This document shows, piece by piece, positions 1 to 8,630 of a stretch of 46,752 bases of DNA; position 1 is the first letter of the stretch; each line of letters opens with the position of its first letter. Where the stretch lies: positions 1 to 46,752 of IMG/VR virus record IMGVR_UViG_3300047312_000378; one strand, 5' to 3'. The translations under genes were made by a program, and so were the position numbers. The DNA comes from a virus. Below the pieces are notes generated by a model. That model searched no databases and was not told the origin of the DNA. It was given only the letters and a program-made list of their open reading frames with translations.

Positions 1-12
1 GGTGTACGCAGG
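1..12. repeat. 12-base terminal direct repeat, left copy (cos candidate)
   Basis: The first 12 bases (GGTGTACGCAGG) are identical to the last 12 of the window. Lambda-type phages have 12-base cohesive ends next to the small terminase gene, and this repeat lies 65 bases upstream of such a gene, beside a GpA-family terminase. The simplest reading is a cos overhang written at both ends, or a circular sequence closed with a short overlap. Confidence 0.6.
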
Positions 13-45
13 CGCGAAATCGCACCAGACATCTGCGGCCTTCAA

Positions 46-71
46 GGGGGTGGGTAGGTGGGGGGTGGGGG
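46..71 (+). other. G-rich tract, possible G-quadruplex
   Basis: Runs of 5, 3, 2, 6 and 5 G separated by one to three bases lie directly before the small terminase start codon. Four runs of three or more G with short loops fit the G-quadruplex pattern. The last G run also sits where a ribosome-binding site would be for the ATG at 78. The tract lies between the cos candidate and the terminase gene. Confidence 0.5.
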
Positions 72-77
72 TAGCCG

Positions 78-668
78 ATGGCGACGCTTTCGCGCAGCGC
101 CTACGCGCAGCACCGTGCGGACAAGGGCCTCACCGGCGGTCGCCTGAGCGCGGTGCAGAAGGCGATCAAGTCCGGACGCATCCACCTTGAGGCCGACGGG
201 CGGATCAACTCCAAGCGGGCCGACAGCGAATGGGCTGATGGAACCGGGCAAGAGGACCGCGCCCACCAGAAGCCCGTTGCGTCACCATCGGATCCGGCAC
301 CGGACCTTCCGCCGCGACAACGACCACCGCCAAAGCCTTCGGCGCCGAACAGCGAAGCAGGCGATCGCGCCTACGTCGGAATGTCGCTGGTCGACGCGAG
401 CGCGATCGAGAAGGTCCACAAGGCGAATCTCGCGGAGCTCGAGTATCGCGAGCAGCTCGGCGAGCTGGTCAGCGCGGCAGCGGTTGCTTCGAAGCTGGCC
501 GGACTCTTCACGCTCTGCCGAACGAAACTTCTCGGGGTGCCGACCCGCGCCCGCCAGGCGCTGCCGCACCTCACGACAAAAGACCTCGCCACGATCGAGC
601 GTCTGCAGCGAGAGGCGCTCGAGGAACTCTCCGGAACAATTCTTGAGGTCGAAAGTGCAAACGGCTGA
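78..668 (+). CDS. Terminase small subunit (Nu1-like)
   Basis: This 196-residue protein is the likely DNA-recognition subunit of the packaging terminase. It sits directly upstream of, and overlaps, a GpA-type large subunit, which is the normal order. Residues 1-50 look like a helical DNA-binding segment with a basic, Ser/Ala-rich start. Residues 60-100 are a Pro-rich linker. From about residue 105 a charged helical region (EKVHKANLAELEYREQLGEL) matches the helix of Nu1-like small terminases. The ATG at 78 follows a G-rich stretch with ribosome-binding spacing. The family call rests on the C-terminal half and gene order. Confidence 0.8.
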   Translation: MATLSRSAYAQHRADKGLTGGRLSAVQKAIKSGRIHLEADGRINSKRADSEWADGTGQEDRAHQKPVASPSDPAPDLPPRQRPPPKPSAPNSEAGDRAYVGMSLVDASAIEKVHKANLAELEYREQLGELVSAAAVASKLAGLFTLCRTKLLGVPTRARQALPHLTTKDLATIERLQREALEELSGTILEVESANG

Positions 669-2661
669 GCTCGAGCCCGACGCCCGCCTCAATGCGATTC
701 TTCAGGAGTCGATGAAGTATTGGCGCCCGCCGCGCCGCATGAAGCTTTCGGAGTGGGCTGACGAGCACTTCTACCTCTCGGCGGAAAGCGCGGCCGAACC
801 CGGGCGCTGGGTCACCATCCCGTATCAGCGTGGGATCATGGATGCGTTCACCGACCCAACGACGACACAGGTCTCGTGGATGAAAGCGGCCCGCGTCGGC
901 GCCACGAAGATGATGGGCGCGGCGATCGGTTTCTACATGCATCAGGACCCGTGCCCGATCATGATCGTGCAGCCGACGATCGAAGACGCCGAGGGGTATT
1001 CGAAGGAAGAGATCGCACCGATGCTCCGCGACTGCCCGGTGCTGGCCGAGCTCGCGCCGGAGGCCGGGGCGAAGAACAGTTCGAACACCCTCCTCCACAA
1101 AGTCTTTCCCGGCGGATCGCTCTCAATGGTCGGGGCGAACTCGGGTCGCGGCTTCCGGCGCGTGAGCCGCAAGGTGGTGATCCTCGACGAGATCGACGGC
1201 TACCCGGCCAGCGCCGGAACCGAAGGCGACCCGGTGAAGCTCGCGATCCGCCGCGGCGACTACTACTGGGACAGAAAGGTCTTCTGCGCGAGCACTCCCG
1301 GGTTGGCCGGCCAAAGCCGAATCGCTGAGCTCTTCGAGGCTGGCGACCAGCGTCGGTACTACGTGCCGTGTCCGCACTGCGGTGCGATGGATTTCCTGGT
1401 CTTCCGGGAGGGCAACGCCGGTCACTCGATGAAGTGGGACAAGGGCAAGCCCGCCACCGCCTGGTTCATGTGCTCTCGCGGCGGGTGCGTCATTGAGCAC
1501 AAGCACAAGCGGGAGATGATCGCCGCCGGTGAGTGGCGCGCCTCGAAGCCATTTACCGGTCACGCTTCGTTCCACCTCTGGACCGCGTACAGCCTCAGCC
1601 CGAACGCGACGTGGGGGCAGCTCGCCGCAGAATTCCTCACCGCGAGCGATGGCGGCCCGGAGCTGCTCAAGGTTTTCGTAAACACCTGGCTCGGGGAAAC
1701 GTGGCAAGACCGCGGCGATGCGCCAGAGTGGCAGCGTCTCTATCAGCGACGCGAGGCCTACGTGATCGGCACCGTTCCCAAAGGAGTCGTGTTCCTGACC
1801 GCCGGCGTCGACGTTCAGCGCGACCGCCTGGTGTGGGAGGTCGTCGGGTGGGGGGCGAACCGCGAAAGCTGGAGCATCGATTCCGGCGTTCTCCCCGGCG
1901 ACACGTCGGCCGAACCGGTGTGGAGATCGCTCGACGGTCTGCTCGCGCACAAATGGGAGAACGCCGAGAAGCTGGAGTTCGGGATTCACAAGCTGGCGAT
2001 CGACTCTGGCTACAACACCCAGACGGTTTACGGCTGGGCGCAACGCCACCCGATGTCACAGGTGATCGCCTGCAAGGGCGTCGCTACCGCCGCGGTGCTG
2101 ATCGGCTCCCCAACAAAGGTCGAGCTCAAGGTGAACGGCAAGAAGCGCGGCCGCGGCGGGAGCGTTTGGCCGATCGGCGTGAACATCGGCAAATCAGAAC
2201 TCTACGGCCAGCTCCGCCAGGAGAGGCCAACCGGAGACGGCGCCGAGCTTGAGCCGTTCCCGCCCGGCTACTGCCACTTCCCAGAGTACGGCGAAGACTT
2301 CTTCAAGCAGCTCACCGCTGAGCAGCTGGTGCCGCGGGTGAAGCGCACCGGGTTCGTTGCCCTCGAGTGGCAGCTGATCGCCGGCCGCGAAAACCACTTC
2401 CTCGATTGTCGAATCCTTGCTCGAGCAGCTGCCTCCCTGTCCGGCCTCGATCGCCTTGCGCGCGCCGCTCATGCCCGGTCGGCGCCGACACCCGCACCGC
2501 TGGCGAGCAGCAAACCGCCCGCCGCGCCGCCTCCTCCGAAGGCACCCGCACCACAAGCACCTCCGTCTCGGGCAGAATCACCACGACCGCGGGAGGACAA
2601 GAGCAGTGGTGCGTGGTTCAGTGGCAAGCGTGATAGTTGGTTGGGCGGAAGACGGAGGTAG
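655..2661 (+). CDS. Terminase large subunit, GpA family
   Basis: The 668-residue packaging ATPase/nuclease cuts at cos and drives DNA into the prohead. A Walker A-like KAARVGATK lies at residues 77-85, and a Walker B strand VVILDEID has Asp178 and Glu179. A CPHCG zinc-like motif follows near residue 238, and the C-terminal half carries the nuclease region. The reading frame stays open upstream to 187, but that stretch overlaps the small subunit and has no terminase character. The GTG at 655 has GAGG six bases upstream and overlaps the small-subunit stop by 14 bases. The last 80 residues are Pro/Ala-rich and probably disordered. Confidence 0.93.
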   Translation: MQTAELEPDARLNAILQESMKYWRPPRRMKLSEWADEHFYLSAESAAEPGRWVTIPYQRGIMDAFTDPTTTQVSWMKAARVGATKMMGAAIGFYMHQDPCPIMIVQPTIEDAEGYSKEEIAPMLRDCPVLAELAPEAGAKNSSNTLLHKVFPGGSLSMVGANSGRGFRRVSRKVVILDEIDGYPASAGTEGDPVKLAIRRGDYYWDRKVFCASTPGLAGQSRIAELFEAGDQRRYYVPCPHCGAMDFLVFREGNAGHSMKWDKGKPATAWFMCSRGGCVIEHKHKREMIAAGEWRASKPFTGHASFHLWTAYSLSPNATWGQLAAEFLTASDGGPELLKVFVNTWLGETWQDRGDAPEWQRLYQRREAYVIGTVPKGVVFLTAGVDVQRDRLVWEVVGWGANRESWSIDSGVLPGDTSAEPVWRSLDGLLAHKWENAEKLEFGIHKLAIDSGYNTQTVYGWAQRHPMSQVIACKGVATAAVLIGSPTKVELKVNGKKRGRGGSVWPIGVNIGKSELYGQLRQERPTGDGAELEPFPPGYCHFPEYGEDFFKQLTAEQLVPRVKRTGFVALEWQLIAGRENHFLDCRILARAAASLSGLDRLARAAHARSAPTPAPLASSKPPAAPPPPKAPAPQAPPSRAESPRPREDKSSGAWFSGKRDSWLGGRRR

Positions 2662-2664
2662 CCA

Positions 2665-2910
2665 ATGGGGATTTGGGTTCAAGCCGACATCGACGTGCTT
2701 CGGGCCGCTGTCGCCGGCGGGGTGCTGACCGTGACTTACGATGGGCCACCGCGGCGATCGATCACCTACCAAAGCCTCGCCGAAATGCGCTCACTCCTGG
2801 CGGCGATGAACAAGGATGTCACCGCGGCGCCATCTGCGCGGCGCGTGCGAACGAGCAAGGGCTTTCGAGGTAACGGTGGCGGTGGAACCAACTGGGGAGA
2901 CGGCCGGTGA
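2665..2910 (+). CDS. gpW-like head-tail joining protein
   Basis: This 81-residue protein lies between terminase and portal, the place of lambda W. The segment with GVLTVTYDG, then ITYQSLAEMRSLLAAM, follows the helix-hairpin-helix pattern of gpW, which plugs the portal after packaging and gives the tail its docking surface. The Gly-rich, basic C-terminal tail is longer than in lambda. Its stop overlaps the portal start. Confidence 0.75.
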   Translation: MGIWVQADIDVLRAAVAGGVLTVTYDGPPRRSITYQSLAEMRSLLAAMNKDVTAAPSARRVRTSKGFRGNGGGGTNWGDGR

Positions 2911-4499
2911 AAAGTAAGCTCGAGACCACGACGCTGGATCGCGTTTTTCTTTCTCTCGCGCCGAAGTGGGGTCTTGAGCGGATTCGAGCCCGCGCCGCCG
3001 CGGTGACGATGCTCCGGCACTTCGAGGCGGCCGCAAGCGGGTACCGAACGGATCCCTGGCAGCGCAGCACCTCTGACGCGAACATGGCGGCATGGGGCGC
3101 ACTCTCGCTTCTTCGGCAGCATGCTCGGGACCTGATTCGGAACAACGCGTGGGCACAGAACGGCCAGCGCGTGATCACCCGCAACACCGTCGGCTGGGGG
3201 CTCACCGCAAAACCGGTCGGCGCCCAGGCAAAGCAGACTCAGGCGCTGTGGGGTCCGTGGGCCGGGACCGATGAGATCTTCTCGACGCAGTGTGATGCAG
3301 ACCGCCGGCTCACCTTCGCCGGGATGCAGACCGCCGTGATCAAGGCCGTGGCCCAGGATGGCGAGGTGTTGATTCGCCGCCGCCCCCGGCGCTCGACGGA
3401 TGGCCACACCGTTCCACTTCAGATTCAACTTCTCGAAGCAGACTTCCTCGACCTCAATCGGTCTGGGTTCGCTGGTCCCGCCGGCGGCCCGACGATCCAA
3501 GGTGTCGAGTTCGACCAGCGCGGCCAGCGCACGGCCTACTGGCTCTTCGATCGTCACCCGGGGTCCGGGCTTCTGGCGCAGGGAGCCAAGTCGGCCCAGC
3601 TGGTCAGCCGTCGAATTCCTGAAGCTGAGATCTTGCACATCTACCGACTCGACCGCCCGGGCCAGGTGCGGGGTATTCCGTGGTTCGCCCCGGTCATCAT
3701 CAAGCTGAAGGACTTCGACGAGTACGACGACGCGACGCTGATGCGGCAAAAGATTGCCGCGTGCTTCACGGCATTCGTCACTGACACCGAGGGTGATGCT
3801 GGGTTGATCGGGCCGGGCAGTGAGCCAGGCCAAGCGCCGCTCCCATCTGGTGCCGACGACGAGCGCCTCGAACCAGGTCTCGTCAACTACCTGCCACCTG
3901 GCAAATCGATCACCTTCTCGAACCCCCCGGGGGTCAACGACCACGCCTCCTACAGCGCCTCGAATCTGCGCCAGGTCGCCGCGGGGCTCGGCGTCACTTA
4001 TGAGGATCTCTCGCTCGATTATTCTCAGGTGAACTTCTCGAGTGCCCGGATGTCGCGGCTGGCTCACTGGGGGAATGTTCACGACTGGCGCTGGCACATG
4101 CTGGTCCCGCAATTCAATGCGCGCGTCTGGGAGTGGTTCATCGAGGCCGCGGTGCTGGCGGGCGAGCTCCCCGAAGGCGCCGCGCCGGGCGCGACCTGGA
4201 CCCCACCCCCGATGCCGATGATCGAACCGGACAAGGAAGGTCTCGCCTACCAGCGGCTCGTGCGGGCCGGCGCGATGACGCCGAGCGAAATGGTTCGCGA
4301 GCAGGGCAACGACCCCGACGCCCACTTCGAGGAGTACGCCGCCGACCTCGCACGCCTCGACAAGCTCAACATCACCCTCGACAGCGACGCTCGGAGGACG
4401 ACTCAGGCGGGCATGGCGCAACTCGAACCCGGCTCCGCCACAGGCGACACCAGCAAGCCCGAGGTCACCCCAGCCGAAGAGAAGGCGGCCGCCGCGTGA
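2907..4499 (+). CDS. Portal protein, lambda gpB family
   Basis: The 530-residue portal forms the dodecameric ring at the capsid vertex through which DNA is packaged and ejected. The N-terminal third, including the region around residues 50-95 (LLRQHARDLIRNNAWAQNG), and the later HIYRLDRPGQVRGIPWF segment are typical of the lambda portal family, and the length is normal. The GTG start at 2907 overlaps the gpW-like stop by four bases. The C-terminus is Ala/Glu-rich and disordered. Confidence 0.92.
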   Translation: MKSKLETTTLDRVFLSLAPKWGLERIRARAAAVTMLRHFEAAASGYRTDPWQRSTSDANMAAWGALSLLRQHARDLIRNNAWAQNGQRVITRNTVGWGLTAKPVGAQAKQTQALWGPWAGTDEIFSTQCDADRRLTFAGMQTAVIKAVAQDGEVLIRRRPRRSTDGHTVPLQIQLLEADFLDLNRSGFAGPAGGPTIQGVEFDQRGQRTAYWLFDRHPGSGLLAQGAKSAQLVSRRIPEAEILHIYRLDRPGQVRGIPWFAPVIIKLKDFDEYDDATLMRQKIAACFTAFVTDTEGDAGLIGPGSEPGQAPLPSGADDERLEPGLVNYLPPGKSITFSNPPGVNDHASYSASNLRQVAAGLGVTYEDLSLDYSQVNFSSARMSRLAHWGNVHDWRWHMLVPQFNARVWEWFIEAAVLAGELPEGAAPGATWTPPPMPMIEPDKEGLAYQRLVRAGAMTPSEMVREQGNDPDAHFEEYAADLARLDKLNITLDSDARRTTQAGMAQLEPGSATGDTSKPEVTPAEEKAAAA

Positions 4500-4684
4500 A
4501 GCCAAAATCTCCGCCGCCCGAAGCGAAGTGCACGGCGATCGTGAACCTGAACAAAAACATGTTCGGGGGTCTCAGGAAGTGCGGACAGCCGGCGACGTGG
4601 ACAAAGGCGAACGGAGATCATCGCTGCAGCCGCCACAACAAGGGCCGGGCGGCAACGATGGCCGCCAGCGCCTCGGGCGGGTGA
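4496..4684 (+). CDS. Small Cys/His protein, possible zinc finger
   Basis: A 62-residue protein starts at a GTG that overlaps the portal stop by four bases, so it is probably translationally coupled. It has two CxxH/C-like pairs: Cys near residues 12 and 34, then a CSRH motif near residues 50-53, suggesting one metal site. No function is recognised. Small zinc-binding proteins of this kind recur across this genome. Confidence 0.6.
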   Translation: MKPKSPPPEAKCTAIVNLNKNMFGGLRKCGQPATWTKANGDHRCSRHNKGRAATMAASASGG

Positions 4685-4727
4685 AGCCTGTTGCCTTCCG
4701 CGCAAATCCATCATTAATCAATTGGGC

Positions 4728-6827
4728 ATGGCGCTGAAGAAGTCGAAAACCGCGAAGCCGAGCGACACCAACACGCGCGACGTTCCTGCCCTCGACCTTC
4801 GAGCGGCGGTGAGCCTCGAGACTTTCAACGCCGAAAAGCGCACCGTCGACGTCGTGTTCGCGACGCCGACGAAGGTGCGCCGCGGAGGCTTCTGGTCGGA
4901 TCCGTTCGATGAAGAACTGTCGATGGATCCCGAGTGCGTTCGAATGGAACGTCTCTCGAGCGGCAAGGCCCCGGTGCTCGATTCGCACAACAGCTACGGC
5001 GGCGTCGCTGGGGTGCTGGGTGTGGTGCAGAAGGCCAGCGTCGACGGCAAGCGCGGTGTCGCGACCCTTCGGTTCTCGAAGGCCGAGGACGATGCGGACG
5101 CGGACCAGATTTTCCGCAAGATTGGCGACGGAATCATCGCCAACGTTTCGGTGGGCTACCGCGTCCACAAGTACGAGAAGCAGCCGCGGAAGGACCCGAA
5201 CAACTTCAACGAAGTCCCGGTCATGCGCGCCATCGACTGGGAGCCGTTCGAGATTTCGCCTGTCGGACTCCCCGCCGATCCGTCGGCCGGATTCCGCTTT
5301 GAATCTCCGAAGCCCGCCACGAATGCCTGTGAGTTTGTCACCCGAAACGCCGACCCAGAGGAACACGACATGGAAAAGACCGCCGCAGAGCTCGCCGCCG
5401 CTGAAGCCACCCGCGCAGGCGAGCTCGCCGCCCGCACTGCGCTCGAGCAGAAAGCGAGCGAGGCAGCCCGCGCCGAGGGAAAGAAGGCCGAGCAAGAGCG
5501 CCAGGCCGCAATCTCCCTCGCCGTCCGGGCTGCGAAGCTTGAGACCGCGTTCGCCACGAAGCTGATCGCCGACGACGTGCCGGCCGACAAGGCGCGGGCG
5601 ATGGTGATCGATGAACTGGCGAAGCGTTCGGAGGCGACGGTGATTGAAGGTCACCACATCGGCCGCGGCGAAGAGGCCAGCGACAAGTTCCGCGGCGGAA
5701 TGCAGGCGTGGCTGATTCAGCGCGCCGGCCTGACCGACCTGTTCACCCGGGCCAAGAAGATGCATCCCGAGCGGTTCGCCGACGTGGTGCTTGACCCCAC
5801 CGCCTTCCGCGGCTTCGGGATGGTCGACGTCGCGCGCGAGTACCTCGAGCGTGTGCCGGGGGCGCCGGTGATCCGCGGGATCGGTCGTGAAGACCTGCTC
5901 GGCCGGGCGCTGACCGAGCGGAGCACCGCTGGCGGGCAGTCCACCAGCGACTTCGCGGTGCTCCTCGAGAACGTCATGAACAAGACGTTGCTCGCGGCGT
6001 ACCTGACCACGCCCGACACCTGGACCCAGTTCTGCATGACCTCCAGCGCGAATGACTTCCGCGCGCAGAACCGCTACCGGCACGGGTCGTTCGGCGTGCT
6101 GGACGCGCTCGGCGAGGACGGCGAGTTCAAGAACAAGGCGATCCCGGACGGGACCAAGCAGTCGATCACCGTCAAGACCAAGGGCAACATCATCGCGATC
6201 AGCCGCCAGGCGCTGATCAACGATGACCTCGACGCCTTCTCTCGACTGGCCGTGATGCTCGGCCGTTCGGCAAAGCTGTCCATCGAGGTCGACGTCTACG
6301 CGCTGCTCGCCCAGAACGCCGGGCTCGGGCCGACGATGGCCGACTCGGTTGCGCTCTTCGACCTGACCGCCCACGGGAACGTCGGTTCGGCCGCCGCAAT
6401 CTCGGTGGTCTCCCTCGACGCCGATCGGGTGCTGATGCTCAGCCAGAAGGACCAGGACGGAAACGAGTTCCTCGAGCTCCGCCCGTCGATCCTGCTCGTG
6501 CCTGCGTCGCTCGGCGCGACCGCGAAGGTCATCAACGACGCGCAGTACGACCCGGACACCTCGAACAAGCTCCAGCGCCCGAACAGCATGCGGGCGGTGT
6601 TCTCGAAGATCGTCGACACCCCGCGAATCACCGGCACCCGCCGGTACCTGTTCGCTGACCCGGGCGTTGCCCCGGTCCTCGACGTCGCCTTCTACCAGGG
6701 CGTTCAGGAGCCCTTCCTCGAGAACCGCCTCGGCTGGCGGGTCGACGGGACCGAGATGAAGGTGCGCCTGGACTACGGCGTCGGTGCCATCGACACCAAG
6801 GGCGCCGTCACCAACGCCGGGGTCTAA
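4728..6827 (+). CDS. Prohead protease / major capsid protein fusion
   Basis: One 699-residue polypeptide carries three head-assembly functions. Residues 20-200 are a U35-type prohead protease, with candidate catalytic His87 in VLDSHNSYGG and Ser141 in IIANVSVGYRV. Residues 210-310 are Ala/Glu/Lys-rich helix like a scaffold (delta) domain. Residues about 320-699 are a Mu gpT-like major capsid domain. Such fusions are a known family. The ATG at 4728 is preferred over the in-frame TTG at 4722, but neither has a clear Shine-Dalgarno: the leader is unusually AT-rich, odd for the most abundant virion protein. A strong hairpin follows the gene. Confidence 0.9.
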   Translation: MALKKSKTAKPSDTNTRDVPALDLRAAVSLETFNAEKRTVDVVFATPTKVRRGGFWSDPFDEELSMDPECVRMERLSSGKAPVLDSHNSYGGVAGVLGVVQKASVDGKRGVATLRFSKAEDDADADQIFRKIGDGIIANVSVGYRVHKYEKQPRKDPNNFNEVPVMRAIDWEPFEISPVGLPADPSAGFRFESPKPATNACEFVTRNADPEEHDMEKTAAELAAAEATRAGELAARTALEQKASEAARAEGKKAEQERQAAISLAVRAAKLETAFATKLIADDVPADKARAMVIDELAKRSEATVIEGHHIGRGEEASDKFRGGMQAWLIQRAGLTDLFTRAKKMHPERFADVVLDPTAFRGFGMVDVAREYLERVPGAPVIRGIGREDLLGRALTERSTAGGQSTSDFAVLLENVMNKTLLAAYLTTPDTWTQFCMTSSANDFRAQNRYRHGSFGVLDALGEDGEFKNKAIPDGTKQSITVKTKGNIIAISRQALINDDLDAFSRLAVMLGRSAKLSIEVDVYALLAQNAGLGPTMADSVALFDLTAHGNVGSAAAISVVSLDADRVLMLSQKDQDGNEFLELRPSILLVPASLGATAKVINDAQYDPDTSNKLQRPNSMRAVFSKIVDTPRITGTRRYLFADPGVAPVLDVAFYQGVQEPFLENRLGWRVDGTEMKVRLDYGVGAIDTKGAVTNAGV

Positions 6828-6846
6828 GCCACCCGGCAGTAACTGG

Positions 6847-6879
6847 CAGCGCCGGCCCCTCACAGACCGGGCGGCGCTG
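6847..6879 (+). terminator. GC-rich hairpin after the capsid gene
   Basis: CAGCGCC at 6847-6853 pairs perfectly with GGCGCTG at 6873-6879, and GCCC at 6855-6858 pairs with GGGC at 6869-6872, leaving one bulged G and a 10-base loop. No T-run follows, so it may be an mRNA stabiliser or attenuator rather than a true terminator. It fills most of the 87-base gap between capsid and cement genes. Confidence 0.45.
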
Positions 6880-6914
6880 TCCTGCAGTCCCTCGCTTCAC
6901 GGAGAATCCAGACA

Positions 6915-7439
6915 ATGAAGAACTACATTCAGCCCGGCGACTCTCTGAACCTCGCAGCTCCGTACGATCGCCTGTCGGGACAGGGCGCCCTGGTCGGTGG
7001 GATCTTCGGGGTCGCGGCGATTGATGTGCTGTCGGGCGTGTCCGCCGACTTCGTCACCCGCGGCGTCTTCAACCTGACGAAGGTCGGCTCCCAGGCATGG
7101 ACGCCCGGCCAGGCCGTTCACTGGGACGACACCAACAAGCGCTGCACCACCGTCGCCAACGTCGGCCCGATGATTGGCGCCGCGACTGAGACTGTCGGCT
7201 CTGGCGCCGGCGTGGTCCTCGGGAAGGTTCTGCTGATGCCGGGCGTCGCTGGCCAGGAAGCGAGCGGGCCGCAGGCGGCAATCGCGAACACCGTCGCCGC
7301 GGCGGCGGCCACCGCTGGTGGTTCTGGTCCAACCGCTGCCCAGGTCGACACGGGCGTTGCGGCCGCAGTTGCGCCGCTGGTGGTCTCGATCAACCTGATC
7401 CTGGCCGAGCTGCGCCTCGCCGGCATCATCGCCCCCTAA
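6915..7439 (+). CDS. DUF2190 capsid cement/decoration protein
   Basis: This 174-residue protein matches the DUF2190 pattern: a short N-terminus (NYIQPGDSLNLAAPYDRLSG), then Gly/Val-rich beta strands with VGGIFGVA and VLLMPG. These proteins bind the outside of the head and stabilise it. Position directly after the capsid gene agrees. The last 60 residues are an Ala-rich extension ending in a predicted helix, longer than the core family. Confidence 0.82.
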   Translation: MKNYIQPGDSLNLAAPYDRLSGQGALVGGIFGVAAIDVLSGVSADFVTRGVFNLTKVGSQAWTPGQAVHWDDTNKRCTTVANVGPMIGAATETVGSGAGVVLGKVLLMPGVAGQEASGPQAAIANTVAAAAATAGGSGPTAAQVDTGVAAAVAPLVVSINLILAELRLAGIIAP

Positions 7440-7442
7440 CGG

Positions 7443-7781
7443 ATGGGCTTCGGGGCGCTGCTCGAGGCCGCCGACCAGCAGACGGTCGGCCGCCTCGGAG
7501 AGCCAATCAGTTACACCCCGCTCGGAGGGTCGACGACCACACCGAGCGGTATTTTCGATGCGTCCTACGCGCCAATCGACAGCGACCACCACGGTGTTGT
7601 CGGCGCTCACCCGGCAGTGTTTTTCAGGCTCACCGACCTGCCCAGCGACCCTGACGTGGTGGCCCCAACCATCGTCATCGCCGCCCCCTTCGAGCAATCA
7701 GTTCGCGGCACCTACTCGGTCGCCGAGGTTCACAAAGACGGATACGGCGGGGTGGTGCTCATCCTGCAAAAGACTTCCTGA
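7443..7781 (+). CDS. Head-tail joining protein (gpFII-like)
   Basis: The 112-residue protein lies between cement and tail-terminator genes. Its GIFDASYAPID segment, mid-protein proline pair and C-terminal strand GGVVLILQK resemble the small beta-rich connectors of the lambda FII/ATP-binding type. It would form a ring joining portal complex and tail. The call rests on size, position and partial pattern. Confidence 0.6.
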   Translation: MGFGALLEAADQQTVGRLGEPISYTPLGGSTTTPSGIFDASYAPIDSDHHGVVGAHPAVFFRLTDLPSDPDVVAPTIVIAAPFEQSVRGTYSVAEVHKDGYGGVVLILQKTS

Positions 7782-8350
7782 TGCACCAGCGCCAGATCAT
7801 CCGAGAGGCGGTGAAAGCGGCGCTGATCGGCGCGGTCGAGGTGTCGCCCGGGGTGTTCACTTACGCCACGCCAGCGCAGAACCGCGTCTCTGAGACACGG
7901 GTGTTCGAGTGGAAGGTATCCGAGCTCCCGGCGATCTCCGTCTACACGCTCGACGAAACCGTTGAGCCAGAAAGCGAGACGACCGCCCCGCGCGAACTGA
8001 CAAGAATCCTACTGCTTGGTGTCGAGTTCTCCGTCGAGGCGGGGACCAACCCAGACGATGCCGTCGACGCGATGTGCCAGCAGGTCGAGCGGGCAATGCA
8101 CAAGGACGAGACCTTCGGAGGCGCGTGCGGTCGCTCGATTCTCCAGAGCACCGAAATTGTCGTTCAGAAATCGACCAAGCTGATCGGCAACGTGCTGCTG
8201 GTCTACCGGGTGAAATACTACACCTACGCCCCCGAGGCCGAAGACACCACGCTCGACGCCTTCGAGAGCGCCGGGGTCGAATACAAGGTCACCGGTCCGA
8301 CGATGCCAGATGCCGACGATATCGAAGATGAGATTGCGCCCGACCAATGA
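7781..8350 (+). CDS. Putative tail terminator / tail completion protein
   Basis: The 189-residue protein begins IIREAVKAAL and has a central strand-rich segment with ELPAISVYT, the pattern of tail-terminator (gpU-like) proteins that cap the tube and bind the connector. It starts at the last base of the preceding stop and precedes the DUF2635 gene. The C-terminal 40 residues are acidic and probably flexible. Confidence 0.6.
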   Translation: MHQRQIIREAVKAALIGAVEVSPGVFTYATPAQNRVSETRVFEWKVSELPAISVYTLDETVEPESETTAPRELTRILLLGVEFSVEAGTNPDDAVDAMCQQVERAMHKDETFGGACGRSILQSTEIVVQKSTKLIGNVLLVYRVKYYTYAPEAEDTTLDAFESAGVEYKVTGPTMPDADDIEDEIAPDQ

Positions 8351-8625
8351 TTAGGGTGGTGACCATGTGGATCGTTCCGAAGGCGGGCCTCCGAGTGCGC
8401 GACCCAGTTTCGATGCAGCTGCTCCCTGAGGCCGGCGCCGAGGTCTCTGAGTTCGACCAGCATTGGAACCGAGCGCTGATGAGCGGTGACGTGGTTCGAG
8501 GCATCGCTCCTGCACCAGAGTCTCCTCCCGCGCCCGCCCCAACGCCGCCCGTTGTCGCCGAGCCACCGCAATCGAAACGCCGATCCGCAGAAGTGAAACC
8601 GCTTTCCAATCAGGACAAGGAGTAA
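8347..8625 (+). CDS. DUF2635 family protein (Mu gp38-like)
   Basis: The 92-residue protein has the compact DUF2635 core: W-I-V-P-K-A-G-L-R-V-R-D-P near the N-terminus, then LLPEAGAEV, a tryptophan and GDVV. In Mu-like phages this gene always sits just before the sheath gene; its exact role in the tail is not known. A Pro/Ala-rich tail of about 40 residues is added here. The ATG overlaps the previous stop by four bases. Confidence 0.8.
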   Translation: MIRVVTMWIVPKAGLRVRDPVSMQLLPEAGAEVSEFDQHWNRALMSGDVVRGIAPAPESPPAPAPTPPVVAEPPQSKRRSAEVKPLSNQDKE

Positions 8626-8630
8626 GGACC

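Noticed and set aside
2-190. Small plus-strand frame at the left end
   Set aside because: Starts inside the cos repeat, overlaps the small terminase in another frame, and has no ribosome-binding site.
187-654. N-terminal extension of the large terminase frame
   Set aside because: Arg/Ser-rich sequence overlapping the small subunit; the GTG at 655 has a good ribosome-binding site.
2766-4505. 579-residue minus-strand open frame opposite the portal
   Set aside because: Shadow of the portal gene, no motif and no ribosome-binding site.
4572-6863. 763-residue open frame on the minus strand across the capsid gene
   Set aside because: Shadow frame in GC-rich DNA; Arg/His/Val-rich with no domain, opposite to a clear protease/capsid gene.
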